Below, one piece after another: positions 47,673 to 55,881 of a DNA stretch of 64,000 bases (position 1 is its first letter; each line of letters begins with the position of its first letter). The stretch lies in the NCBI RefSeq assembly GCF_024347495.1, contig NZ_AP025490.1, forward strand, positions 124,001 to 188,000, given 5' to 3'. A model generated the notes under the pieces. That model worked only from the letters and a program-made list of their open reading frames with translations, was not told where the DNA came from and made no database searches. Both the position numbers and the translations under genes were made by a program. This stretch comes from Vibrio gallaecicus (lineage in GTDB: Bacteria; Pseudomonadota; Gammaproteobacteria; Enterobacterales; Vibrionaceae).

Positions 47673-47716
47673 AAGGAAGTAAGGAAGTAAGGAAGTAAGG
47701 AAGTAAGGAAGTAAGG
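47673..47716. repeat. Tandem 8-bp repeat AAGGAAGT
   Basis: Five perfect direct copies of AAGGAAGT followed by AAGG. It lies between the spoT stop and its terminator. The final copy forms one arm of the hairpin at 47709-47747. Confidence 0.92.
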
Positions 47717-47742
47717 CTAAGCTAAATTAAGCTCAGCCTTAC
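47709..47742. repeat. Inverted repeat downstream of spoT
   Basis: Ten-base arms, AAGTAAGGCT and AGCCTTACTT, enclose a second 4-bp pairing (AGCT/AGCT) with one mismatch between. It makes a stable hairpin without a T-run, so it is more likely an mRNA-stabilising 3' structure than a terminator. The left arm overlaps the end of the 8-bp repeat. Confidence 0.75.
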
Positions 47743-47760
47743 TTGCTATTCTCGTATCAC

Positions 47761-49887
47761 TTAGTTTTTACGGCGTCTTACTTTTAGCGCATGTGGCATC
47801 ACACGCAGCTTTTTCATAATGCTCGCTAAGTGAACTCGATCTTTAGTCGTTAGCAGTATTGTCACGGTATACAAGCGGCCGTCACGTTCTTCCGTGGAAA
47901 TACCGTGAATGTTGGAGCCTGTTTTAGAAATGACATTGGTCAATTCTGCTAATGCACCTTGGTGATTTTGAAGATCAATCTGAAGCTCTGCTGTGAACTC
48001 CTGATCATAATCCTCAGACCATTCTACCGCCATGTACTTATCTGGTTCTTTTTGGTAACCACGTACGTTTGGACAAGTTTCACGGTGAACAACCAAGCCA
48101 CGACCCGGAGAGACATGGGCTATGATGTGATCGCCAGGAATTGGGTGACAACAATTAGCAAAAGTGAGCAGTAACCCTTCTGCACCACGAATCGGAAGTT
48201 TCTTCTTCGTAGTACCATTAGTATTCGCGACTTCAGTCAGTTCGTCAGCATCACCTAATAGGCGGCGCGCAATCACGATGCTCATTAGTTCACCGAGACC
48301 AATCGATGCAAGCAAGTCTTCGAGATTGTCGAGGCGAAGGTCAGACAGCACATGCTCAATGTTTTCTTGAGCGATATCGCTAATCGATAGTTCACCTAAC
48401 GCATGGTTAAGTAATCGACGACCAAGCGTGATCGACTCTTCACGGCGCATTGTTTTCAGAACCTGACGGATCTTAGTGCGCGCACGTGATGTCACCACGT
48501 AGTTGAGCCATGCTGCATTCGGACGTGCGCCCGGAGCACTGATGATCTCAATCGTTTGACCATTCTTAAGCGATTTACTTAGTGGGTAAGGGTTCATGTC
48601 TACACGAGCACCTACACACATGTTACCGACGTCAGTATGCACCGCGTAAGCAAAATCGACCGCTGTTGCACCTGCTGGAAGTTCAACGATGCGACCTTTT
48701 GGCGTGAAGACGAAAATCTCATCAGGGAAGAGATCAGACTTAACATTCTCGATGAATTCGAATGAGTTGCCAGCGCTTTGTTGCAGCTCAAGTAAGCTCT
48801 GCATCCAACGCTGTGCCTTAACCTGTGCGGTAGTCCCATTGCTGCTACGTGAGCCATTACCTTTGTAAGACCAGTGCGCCGCGACACCTTTATCAGCCAT
48901 TTGATCCATATCTTCAGTACGGATCTGAACTTCAACAGGCACCCCGTGAGGGCCGATCATTGAGGTATGCAGAGATTGGTAGCCGTTGGCTTTTGGTACC
49001 GCGATGTAATCTTTCATGCGGCCAGGGCGTGGCTTGTACAAGCTATGAGCCTGACCAAGTGCGCGGTAACAAGTATCTGGGGTATCAACTACAACGCGGA
49101 AAGCGTAGATATCCATAATAGTGTGGAAACGCTGCTCTTTCGTTTTCATCTTGTTATAGATGGAGAACAGGTTCTTTTCACGACCAAGTACGCGAGCAGG
49201 TAAGCCGACTTCTTCAAGGCGACCTTCAATCTCACTATGGATACGTTGAATCATCTCTTTACGATTACCACGCGCCGCTTTCACTACGTTTTTAAGAACG
49301 CGATAGCGGTTAGGGTAGAGCGCTTCAAAACCTAACTCTTCAAGCTCGGTCTTGATATTATGAATACCAAGGCGGTGTGCGAGGGGAGAATAGATTTCGA
49401 GAGTTTCACGTGCAATACGACGCTTTTTATCAGGACGAAGTGCCCCAAGCGTACGCATGTTATGAGTTCGGTCAGCTAATTTGATCAAGATAACGCGGAT
49501 GTCTTGCACCATGGCGAGAACCATCTTACGGAAGTTCTCTGCTTGCGCTTCTTTGCGATCACGAAATTTAAGCTTATCCAGCTTAGATACACCATCCACT
49601 AATTCAGCAACTGTATTGCCAAATTGAGCTTCTAACTCTTCTTTTGTAACTTCAGTATCTTCAATTACATCATGGAGTAGGGCGGCTTGCAGGGTTTCGA
49701 TATCCAGACGCATTTCTGCCAGGATTCTTGAAACAGCAACAGGATGGATAATGTATGGTTCACCCGTTGAACGGGTTTGCCCTTCATGGGCGTTTCTCGC
49801 TACCACATAAGATTGACGCAGAGCCTCAATTTGAGGCTCTGTTAGGTATTCTTGGGCAACGTCTTTGAGGCTATCGAATAGATACAA
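47761..49887 (-). CDS. spoT: Bifunctional (p)ppGpp synthetase/hydrolase SpoT
   Basis: Controls the stringent alarmone, with hydrolase and weak synthetase activities. It has 708 residues. An HD hydrolase domain (about 20-155) shows HPVAVSRILAEM, LHDVIEDT and RTHNMRTL. The RelA-SpoT synthetase domain (about 195-345), TGS (about 385-445, FVFTPKGRIVELPAGATAVDFAY in part), a zinc/helical region with CCHPIPGD and a C-terminal ACT domain (about 635-705) follow. The intact HD residues mark it as SpoT and not RelA. Last gene of gmk-rpoZ-spoT. Confidence 0.97.
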   Translation of the reverse strand: MYLFDSLKDVAQEYLTEPQIEALRQSYVVARNAHEGQTRSTGEPYIIHPVAVSRILAEMRLDIETLQAALLHDVIEDTEVTKEELEAQFGNTVAELVDGVSKLDKLKFRDRKEAQAENFRKMVLAMVQDIRVILIKLADRTHNMRTLGALRPDKKRRIARETLEIYSPLAHRLGIHNIKTELEELGFEALYPNRYRVLKNVVKAARGNRKEMIQRIHSEIEGRLEEVGLPARVLGREKNLFSIYNKMKTKEQRFHTIMDIYAFRVVVDTPDTCYRALGQAHSLYKPRPGRMKDYIAVPKANGYQSLHTSMIGPHGVPVEVQIRTEDMDQMADKGVAAHWSYKGNGSRSSNGTTAQVKAQRWMQSLLELQQSAGNSFEFIENVKSDLFPDEIFVFTPKGRIVELPAGATAVDFAYAVHTDVGNMCVGARVDMNPYPLSKSLKNGQTIEIISAPGARPNAAWLNYVVTSRARTKIRQVLKTMRREESITLGRRLLNHALGELSISDIAQENIEHVLSDLRLDNLEDLLASIGLGELMSIVIARRLLGDADELTEVANTNGTTKKKLPIRGAEGLLLTFANCCHPIPGDHIIAHVSPGRGLVVHRETCPNVRGYQKEPDKYMAVEWSEDYDQEFTAELQIDLQNHQGALAELTNVISKTGSNIHGISTEERDGRLYTVTILLTTKDRVHLASIMKKLRVMPHALKVRRRKN

Positions 49888-49943
49888 ATTAAAGGCCCGG
49901 AAGGTTAATTAGTTCGAATGACGCTATTAGCGACGAATATGAG

Positions 49944-50216
49944 CTAACGAGTGTGAGCGATGCTGCTAACTGCTGCAAGTTCAGCCGCTTCTTGCTCTTG
50001 TTGCTCTTGACGCTCACGAGCGTCTAGTACGTCTTTAGTGATAAGACCGTCTTCGATTTCGCGAAGAGCGATAACCGTAGGCTTATCGTTTTCTTCAGGC
50101 ACTAGTGAATCTTTACCGCCAGTTTGCATTTGACGTGCGCGGCGAGCCGCAATAAGAACTAGGTCGAAACGGTTGCCAACTTTTTCAACAGCGTCTTGAA
50201 CAGTTACGCGTGCCAT
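49944..50216 (-). CDS. rpoZ: RNA polymerase omega subunit
   Basis: The omega subunit, which supports RNA polymerase assembly and forms part of the ppGpp-binding site. It has 90 residues. [30 protein letters not shown] (cited in part) and [17 protein letters not shown] are typical. It lies between gmk and spoT as in E. coli, 56 bp before spoT. ATG 50216 has a GGAG ribosome site. Its co-transcription with spoT links a ppGpp target and its synthase. Confidence 0.97.
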   Translation of the reverse strand: MARVTVQDAVEKVGNRFDLVLIAARRARQMQTGGKDSLVPEENDKPTVIALREIEDGLITKDVLDARERQEQQEQEAAELAAVSSIAHTR

Positions 50217-50261
50217 GAGGACTCCAAATAGTAATTAACTAATAAATTTTTGATGACGAGA

Positions 50262-50306
50262 AAGTATACAAGTTTAACTAGAGACTTTCTAGCTCACCGT
50301 ATACTT
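50262..50306. repeat. Inverted repeat between gmk and rpoZ
   Basis: AAGTATAC (50262-50269) with GTATACTT (50299-50306), perfect 8-bp arms around a 29-nt spacer. An inner CTAGA/CTAG pairing may extend it. Possibly an mRNA structure affecting rpoZ; function unknown. Confidence 0.5.
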
Positions 50307-50318
50307 ATCTCAATGGAA

Positions 50319-50337
50319 AATCTAGTGCTTCTAGATT
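50319..50337 (-). repeat. Hairpin at the gmk stop
   Basis: AATCTAG/CTAGATT, perfect 7-bp arms, 5-nt loop, followed by TTTTCC on the minus strand. It overlaps the gmk stop codon. It could be a weak attenuator before rpoZ. Confidence 0.45.
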
Positions 50338-50959
50338 ATTCCGCTAGTAGTGCAGTAAGCATGCCGCTGTATTTTGCCGCTTGCTTATCTTCTTTTAAGC
50401 GTTCCGCACGGATGATAGCTCTGAAGTCCATTAAGGCAGCATCAAAATCATCATTTACGATCACATAATCATACTCATTATAATGAGAGATCTCTGATTT
50501 CGCTTCACTCATGCGTTTCGCAATAACTTCTTCGCTATCTTGACCGCGAACATTTAAACGACGCTCTAGCTCACCATTTGATGGCGGAAGAATGAACACA
50601 CTCTTCGCTAAAGGCATTTTTTCGCGGATTTGACGTGCGCCTTGCCAATCGATATCTAGGAAGACATCAATGCCTCGCTCTAGATTCTCTTCAATCCATA
50701 CTCGTGAAGTGCCGTAGTAGTTGCCGAATACTTCAGCGTACTCAAGAAATTCATCTTTCTTGATTAGGTCTTCGAAGTGATGCTTTTCTACAAAGTGGTA
50801 GTGAACACCATTTTCTTCACCTGGGCGCATGCCACGAGTGGTGTGCGAAACAGACACTTTCATTGCGTAGGTAGGATTGGTTTCTAGCATTGCTGAGATC
50901 AAGCTCGATTTACCTGCGCCGCTAGGTGCAGATACGATGTAAAGAGTACCTTTGCCCAT
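50336..50959 (-). CDS. gmk: Guanylate kinase
   Basis: Phosphorylates GMP to GDP. From ATG 50959 it has 207 residues, beginning [20 protein letters not shown] with the P-loop at residues 11-18. GMP-binding residues are in [12 protein letters not shown] and [13 protein letters not shown] longer in-frame start at 51043 would add 28 non-conserved residues. First gene of gmk-rpoZ-spoT. It faces away from the guanine-riboswitch-controlled permease, with about 320 bp between it and the riboswitch. Confidence 0.97.
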   Translation of the reverse strand: MGKGTLYIVSAPSGAGKSSLISAMLETNPTYAMKVSVSHTTRGMRPGEENGVHYHFVEKHHFEDLIKKDEFLEYAEVFGNYYGTSRVWIEENLERGIDVFLDIDWQGARQIREKMPLAKSVFILPPSNGELERRLNVRGQDSEEVIAKRMSEAKSEISHYNEYDYVIVNDDFDAALMDFRAIIRAERLKEDKQAAKYSGMLTALLAE

Positions 50960-51278
50960 CTGTATGTTTCCACTGTTGTTGGATTGAATGCAGGCTGACA
51001 AGCCAGCACAAAAAGATAGTTCTGCCTCATCAACACTAAGCAATAAAAATGCGAATTGATGAAAATTAGGTCAGAAAAATGGAGGCGAAGAGTAGCATAT
51101 TTCGATCCTTGAGAACAATCATCTTGATCGTTATTTGCTTTCAAAAGATCTTCCTCATGATCGTAAAGCGTAAAACCGTTGTGCAATAAAATGTAATTTC
51201 ACTATTTTAATGTGATCTAGATATAAAGGCGTTGAACTTTTAAACGAAAACCTTACAATCCGCGCAAACGATTAAATG

Positions 51279-51341
51279 CTGTATATATCTAATGAAATGG
51301 ATTAGATGTTTCTACTACCAAGCCTATCTTGGTGACTACAG
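51279..51341 (+). ncRNA. Purine riboswitch, guanine class
   Basis: A complete purine aptamer. P1 is CTGTA with TACAG. P2 is ATCTAAT with ATTAGAT around the loop GAAATGG. J2/3 is GTTTCTAC. P3 is a 7-bp TACCAAG/CTTGGTG stem around CCTAT. J3/1 is ACTAC. The GG in L2 can pair with CC in L3, as in known structures. The specificity base in J3/1 is C (51336), which pairs with guanine or hypoxanthine; adenine forms have U. L3 is five bases, against seven usually. A competing hairpin CTACA/TGTAG (51336-51353) takes the 3' strand of P1, a likely expression switch. It precedes a purine permease. Confidence 0.9.
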
Positions 51342-51418
51342 TTTTTAGTGTAGAAGTACGTCTATTTCACACAGCATTTCAATCTTCAAATTTATTAATT
51401 AATTGCAAAGGTTTCGCT

Positions 51419-52789
51419 GTGAGTACTGAATCAACCCTCAAAGCCCAGAAGTCTTCTGGTTCGCTTGATGCACTGTTTAAAATCTCAGAAAGAAAAACCA
51501 ATATCAGCACTGAGCTGTATGCGGGTTTTATTACTTTTTTGGCGATGAGCTACATTCTTGCGGTTAACCCTGCAATTCTGGGAGGGATTCCTGGAATGGA
51601 TAAAGGCGCGGTATTTACTGCTACTGCTTTGTCTGCTGCTATCGCAACTTTGATTATGGGTATTTGGGGTAACTACCCAGTAATGCTTGCGCCAGGCATG
51701 AGTATGAATGGTTTTTTCAAGGGAATGTTACTCAGCGGCTCTGTGGCTTTATTGTGGAATGAAGCGCTTTTTGGGATTTTCTTGTCTGGTCTTTTGTACT
51801 TGGCTTTTTCGATGACCAATATTCGTAAGTCGATGATTGAGTCGATTCCCGAAGACTTGAAGTTGGCGATTACCGTTTCCCTCGGTTTGTTCATTGCGTT
51901 TTTAGGTTTAAAAAACGCCGGTATTATCGTTTCAAACCCGTTTGTTTTAGTGGGTTTAGGCGACATCTCAGATCCAACGGTCATTATCGCTTACATCAGT
52001 ATTTTTATTGCTTTGGGCTGCATGGTTCGTGACATTAAATTAGCGACTTTTATCTCTTTCATTTCTGCAATCGTTTTGACCATTCTTGCTGACGTTTTCA
52101 TGGGTACATCTAACGCTCCTATTCCTGAGCAATTCGTGTCTATGCCGCCAAGTATGTCGGGTACGTTTGGGGCAATTTTTGATTTCTCTCACTTCACTGC
52201 AGAGAAAATTTTTGATTTGCTGTTTGTCGTGATGATTTTCTTGATTGTCGATTTCTTTGATGGGTTAAGCACGATTGTTGGTGTGGGTCGTGACGCCGGT
52301 ATTATTGATAAAGATGGCAAAGTGCCTAACGCTAAATCAGCCCTTGTAGCAGATGCTGGTGGTACTGTGATTGGTTCTGTTTTAGGTACTACTTCAATTA
52401 CTGCGTTCTCTGAATCTGGTATTGCTTCTTCTCAAGGTGCAAAAACAGGTCTAGCGGCGGTTGTAGTGGCTGGTTTGTTCTTAGTGTCATTGTTTTTATA
52501 CCCACTGTTTTCCATCTTCTCGGCGGCGATGGTTGCGCCAGCGATGGTAGTGGTAGGTATCTACATGGTCGGTCGCTTAGGTCAGATTAATTGGGAAAAG
52601 AAAGAGTCACGTATTGCGGCATTCTTTACCATTATGTTTACTGTTCTGAGCTTCTCTCCTGCGAATGGTATGGCTATGGGCTTTATCAGCTATTCATTCA
52701 CAATGATTGTTGCAGGCAAAGGTAAAGAAGTTCACCCATTAATTTATGCACTTTCGGTAATTTTCTTGGCATATTTAGTGCTGCTTTAA
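51419..52789 (+). CDS. NCS2-family purine permease (guanine/hypoxanthine type)
   Basis: AzgA-type NCS2 transporter. From GTG 51419 it has 456 residues, with AAAGG seven bases upstream. A start at 51329 falls inside the riboswitch and is wrong. About 12 membrane segments are seen; the family signatures are TFLAMSYILAVNP, APGMSMNGFF and DFFDGLSTIVGVG. The upstream guanine-class riboswitch and the E. coli relatives AdeP/GhxP point to hypoxanthine/guanine uptake. No nearby gene shares its transcription. Confidence 0.92.
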   Translation: MSTESTLKAQKSSGSLDALFKISERKTNISTELYAGFITFLAMSYILAVNPAILGGIPGMDKGAVFTATALSAAIATLIMGIWGNYPVMLAPGMSMNGFFKGMLLSGSVALLWNEALFGIFLSGLLYLAFSMTNIRKSMIESIPEDLKLAITVSLGLFIAFLGLKNAGIIVSNPFVLVGLGDISDPTVIIAYISIFIALGCMVRDIKLATFISFISAIVLTILADVFMGTSNAPIPEQFVSMPPSMSGTFGAIFDFSHFTAEKIFDLLFVVMIFLIVDFFDGLSTIVGVGRDAGIIDKDGKVPNAKSALVADAGGTVIGSVLGTTSITAFSESGIASSQGAKTGLAAVVVAGLFLVSLFLYPLFSIFSAAMVAPAMVVVGIYMVGRLGQINWEKKESRIAAFFTIMFTVLSFSPANGMAMGFISYSFTMIVAGKGKEVHPLIYALSVIFLAYLVLL

Positions 52790-52811
52790 TTTACATACTT
52801 CGCAAGTATAA

Positions 52812-52844
52812 AAAAATGGCTTTACGTTATGTAAAGCCATTTTT
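52812..52844. terminator. Bidirectional terminator permease/CpdB-like
   Basis: Perfect stem AAAAATGGCTTTAC/GTAAAGCCATTTTT with a 5-nt loop, between convergent genes. Confidence 0.93.
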
Positions 52845-52883
52845 GTTTTTACGGTTTTTAGCTCGTGTTAATTAAACGTGCTC

Positions 52884-55007
52884 TTATTGAAAGGTATAGG
52901 TATACACACTAAATCCAGTGTTATCACCGACATTACCCGTTTCTGATGTGAATGCCACAGAAGGGACCTCACCAGCAAATGTTTCGCCGCTTGGAGAAGA
53001 TAAGAACTTCACGGCTGTGCCTGATGTTAATCCCGTTAATGAGAAGTTCTCAGCATTGTCAAAACGGTGTAGCGGCACTTCTTCTGCACTTTCAGAAGCG
53101 ATACCTTTTAGGTATTGATCAACTAACTCTCGGTTTGAGAATGCGCCATCTTCATGAACAACTTCAGCTTGATCTACGCCAGGAATCCAATTGTTTGAAG
53201 CTCGGTAGTTATTGGTTACGACATAAAGAACTTGCGAGTCTTCAAGGACCACACCGTTGTAAGTAATGTCACTGATACGGCGGTAATCACCATTTGGATT
53301 AAGTTGTGGCTTATCGTCAGCGTCGTTGATTAACTCACCATTAGCATTTATGTAGTAACGAGGTGGGGTGCCGACATCAATTGTGTAATTTAAGCTGTTC
53401 GAATTGCCATCTGCTTTCCAACCGCCATAGAACACATCTAAATTGTAGCTGCGGAACATTTGGTGCAGAAGGTAATCACCACCAGAACTAACCGTTTGGT
53501 ATTGTTGTGATGCAATAGTCTCTAGCCATTCTTTAACATCAGCTGCGGTCAATTTAAGAATTGCTGGCGTGTTGTTATCAAATACATAAAGGTCAGCAAC
53601 GCTGGCGTTGGTTAATTCGCTACCATCAATGTTGGTATAATCTTCAGCGCCACCACGACCACCTTTGAAAGGTGCAGATACTGACAATAAGATAGCGCCA
53701 TCTTCCATCTGAACAGTGCCATCTTGAGTCACCGTCATACCCCAGTTGTATTGGGCTTCATTGACGATTTGTACAGATAGATCAGGTTCGATTGCTGAGA
53801 AGAAACTATTAATCTTTTGGTCAATTTTTAGGATAGGGGTTTGCATGTAGTCGATGGTACCTTGGTGGTCATCTGCCACTGCATCAACCACATCTTGGGC
53901 CATGATTTCTGTGTCTTCATATAAGCCACGCAATTCAGCGGTACTTTGATCATAATTGACGCTCCAAGTCCCACCAGAGTTAGTCGACTCCAATTTCAGG
54001 TCAATAATACCGACATTATTTCCCCAGTAGCCTGGCATGACTGCCGGTTTATTAAAGATCTTACCATTTTCGGCATCAACACCTTCCATGCCATCGTATG
54101 TGTCTGTTGTGGTTGGGAAGTTGTTGTGGTCATGACCAAACATAATGGCATCAATACCATCAATATTGGCAAGCCCCCATGTTGCATTATCGATAAATGG
54201 TACATCAGCATCACTACCAGAAAGGCCTGAATGTGGAATCGCGACGATGATGTCAGCGCCTTCAGCCTTCATTTTACTAACATAGAATTCGGCGGTGGTT
54301 TTAATGTCAGAGACAACGACCTGACACTCTAAATTGGTTTTATCCCAGCTCATGATGTTTGGTGGTGTGAATCCAATGACACCGACCTTCACCGGGTGCA
54401 TCTTGCCATCACTGCCTTCAAAGTTACGTTCTAGAATGAGATAAGGAGTAAAAGCATTTTCAGCTTGAGATAGGAATTCTTCATCGATACGAGGCTCACA
54501 TGATTGGCTCGAAAAATCGCTGCTTGAAAGTAGAGTGTCGTCATATTTGAATACATTCGACACAACATAAGGGAAGTCTGCCCCTTGAATCGCCGCTTTC
54601 AAATAATCCAAACCGTAGTTAAATTCATGGTTACCAATATTAGCCGCATCATAATTGAGTAAATTCATGGCTTTATAAACGGAGTGAAGGTTTGACTGCA
54701 AGTTGTCTTCACCTAAGCTCGCCATATAGTCAGCCATTGGGCTGCCTTGAATAAGGTCACCATTATCAAACAACATGCTATTTTTAGCTTCTTCACGAAC
54801 AGCGCGGATAACCGGAGCAGTACGAGCAAATCCATAGCTTTGTTTGTCACTGTCACTGAAATAGTTATACGGCATCATGTTACCGTGCAAGTCGGTTGTT
54901 TCCATCAAGCGTAAGTCGATGCTGACAAAATCATCATCTGAATCACTACAGCCCACTAGTGCCATTGCTATCGCTGCCGAGAGTAGTATTTTCCCCGAAT
55001 TTTTCAT
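52884..55007 (-). CDS. CpdB-like 2',3'-cyclic phosphodiesterase/nucleotidase lipoprotein
   Basis: An exported bifunctional metallophosphatase of the 5'-nucleotidase family. It has 707 residues. A signal ends in the lipobox LVGC (Cys at 20), then an acidic stretch. The N-terminal metal domain has TTDLHGNMMPYNY, LFDNGDLIQGSP, GNHEFNYG and IPHSG-type His motifs; the C-terminal substrate domain spans about 400-640. The TTDLHGNMMPYNY pattern is that of CpdB, which hydrolyses 2',3'-cyclic and 3'-nucleotides. Typical CpdB is periplasmic and not acylated, so the lipoprotein signal is notable. It supplies nucleosides for uptake. Confidence 0.85.
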   Translation of the reverse strand: MKNSGKILLSAAIAMALVGCSDSDDDFVSIDLRLMETTDLHGNMMPYNYFSDSDKQSYGFARTAPVIRAVREEAKNSMLFDNGDLIQGSPMADYMASLGEDNLQSNLHSVYKAMNLLNYDAANIGNHEFNYGLDYLKAAIQGADFPYVVSNVFKYDDTLLSSSDFSSQSCEPRIDEEFLSQAENAFTPYLILERNFEGSDGKMHPVKVGVIGFTPPNIMSWDKTNLECQVVVSDIKTTAEFYVSKMKAEGADIIVAIPHSGLSGSDADVPFIDNATWGLANIDGIDAIMFGHDHNNFPTTTDTYDGMEGVDAENGKIFNKPAVMPGYWGNNVGIIDLKLESTNSGGTWSVNYDQSTAELRGLYEDTEIMAQDVVDAVADDHQGTIDYMQTPILKIDQKINSFFSAIEPDLSVQIVNEAQYNWGMTVTQDGTVQMEDGAILLSVSAPFKGGRGGAEDYTNIDGSELTNASVADLYVFDNNTPAILKLTAADVKEWLETIASQQYQTVSSGGDYLLHQMFRSYNLDVFYGGWKADGNSNSLNYTIDVGTPPRYYINANGELINDADDKPQLNPNGDYRRISDITYNGVVLEDSQVLYVVTNNYRASNNWIPGVDQAEVVHEDGAFSNRELVDQYLKGIASESAEEVPLHRFDNAENFSLTGLTSGTAVKFLSSPSGETFAGEVPSVAFTSETGNVGDNTGFSVYTYTFQ

Positions 55008-55320
55008 GTTTACCTCAAATTTAAATATGGTTTAAATGCGGTTTATGTTGGAGGGGAATTGTTACAGAAACATGGGATCTTTATTACAATATGAATCACG
55101 GTTTAATGTGTAAGTAATTGTTTTGTTGATTGTTTTATTGTTATTGATAAGGCAATCGTATACGTATGTTTAATCTGAGGTTTTTACTGAGGGGCTTGTC
55201 ACATGGCTTTTTTATCAAAGCATTGGTAAGTTAAATGAATCATTTTTTATTACATCGAGTGAATATGCAAAAGGGCGTGATAAACTGATTTCTTTAGCTC
55301 ATAAATTATGAATAGTGATT
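55008..55320. other. CpdB-like / psiE intergenic region
   Basis: About 310 bp of AT-rich DNA between divergent genes. It must hold both promoters. I looked for a Pho box because PsiE is phosphate-starvation induced in E. coli, but found only weak fragments. Confidence 0.4.
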
Positions 55321-55746
55321 ATGCCTTCTCATCTTCCCCCTTCGTTTAGTAAACCATTTCTCAAAATTTTCCATATGCTTGAAGCGGTATTGCTGGTTGC
55401 AATTACGCTAGCAACTTTGGTTGCGATGGTAGATGAATTTGTACATGTTTTTGTAGAAAAGAGAGTCCAGCTTACCGATATATTGCTGATGTTCATTTAC
55501 CTTGAAGTATTAGCGATGGTCCAGCAATTTGTGATGAACGGTAAGATCCCTGTTCGCTACCCTATTTATATTGCAATGATGGCGATAGCTAGGTACATCA
55601 CATTAGGCATGAAAGAGTTGGATGCGGTGCTAGTAGTTTGGCTTTCTGTCGCAGCCTTTATCTTAGCGGCAGCAACCTTATTAATTCGAGTCGGTCATCA
55701 TTATTGGCCATATGTTGATAGAAAAACCAAGCAGCCTGATGAATAA
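55321..55746 (+). CDS. psiE: PsiE family protein
   Basis: A small four-helix membrane protein of the PsiE family (phosphate-starvation-inducible in E. coli; function unknown). It has 141 residues from ATG 55321. Four membrane helices lie at about 15-35, 55-73, 82-98 and 105-125. The family features FHMLEAVLLVAITLATLV and GKIPVRYPIYIAMMAIARYI are present. No Shine-Dalgarno is visible; a GTG at 55315 is an alternative. The neighbouring divergent phosphatase suggests a phosphate or nucleotide context. Confidence 0.85.
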   Translation: MPSHLPPSFSKPFLKIFHMLEAVLLVAITLATLVAMVDEFVHVFVEKRVQLTDILLMFIYLEVLAMVQQFVMNGKIPVRYPIYIAMMAIARYITLGMKELDAVLVVWLSVAAFILAAATLLIRVGHHYWPYVDRKTKQPDE

Positions 55747-55881
55747 CTCCACAAAATCAAAAGAAATATTTATATATTAATGCAACAGGTCAAATACCAA
55801 CCAAGTGGCAGTGTGAATGGTTTTATAATTCGAGTATATTCACGACCAAAAATTTAATTATAAAAAATAAGTGGTTGTGCT

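Noticed and set aside
50960..51043. 28-residue extension of Gmk
   Set aside because: The family begins [19 protein letters not shown]; the extension is not conserved.
51329..51418. Upstream start of the NCS2 permease
   Set aside because: It lies within the riboswitch aptamer; GTG 51419 has a ribosome site and fits the family.
55141..55240. Pho box before psiE
   Set aside because: Only one weak TGTCA-like half site is present, with no proper 11-bp repeat partner.
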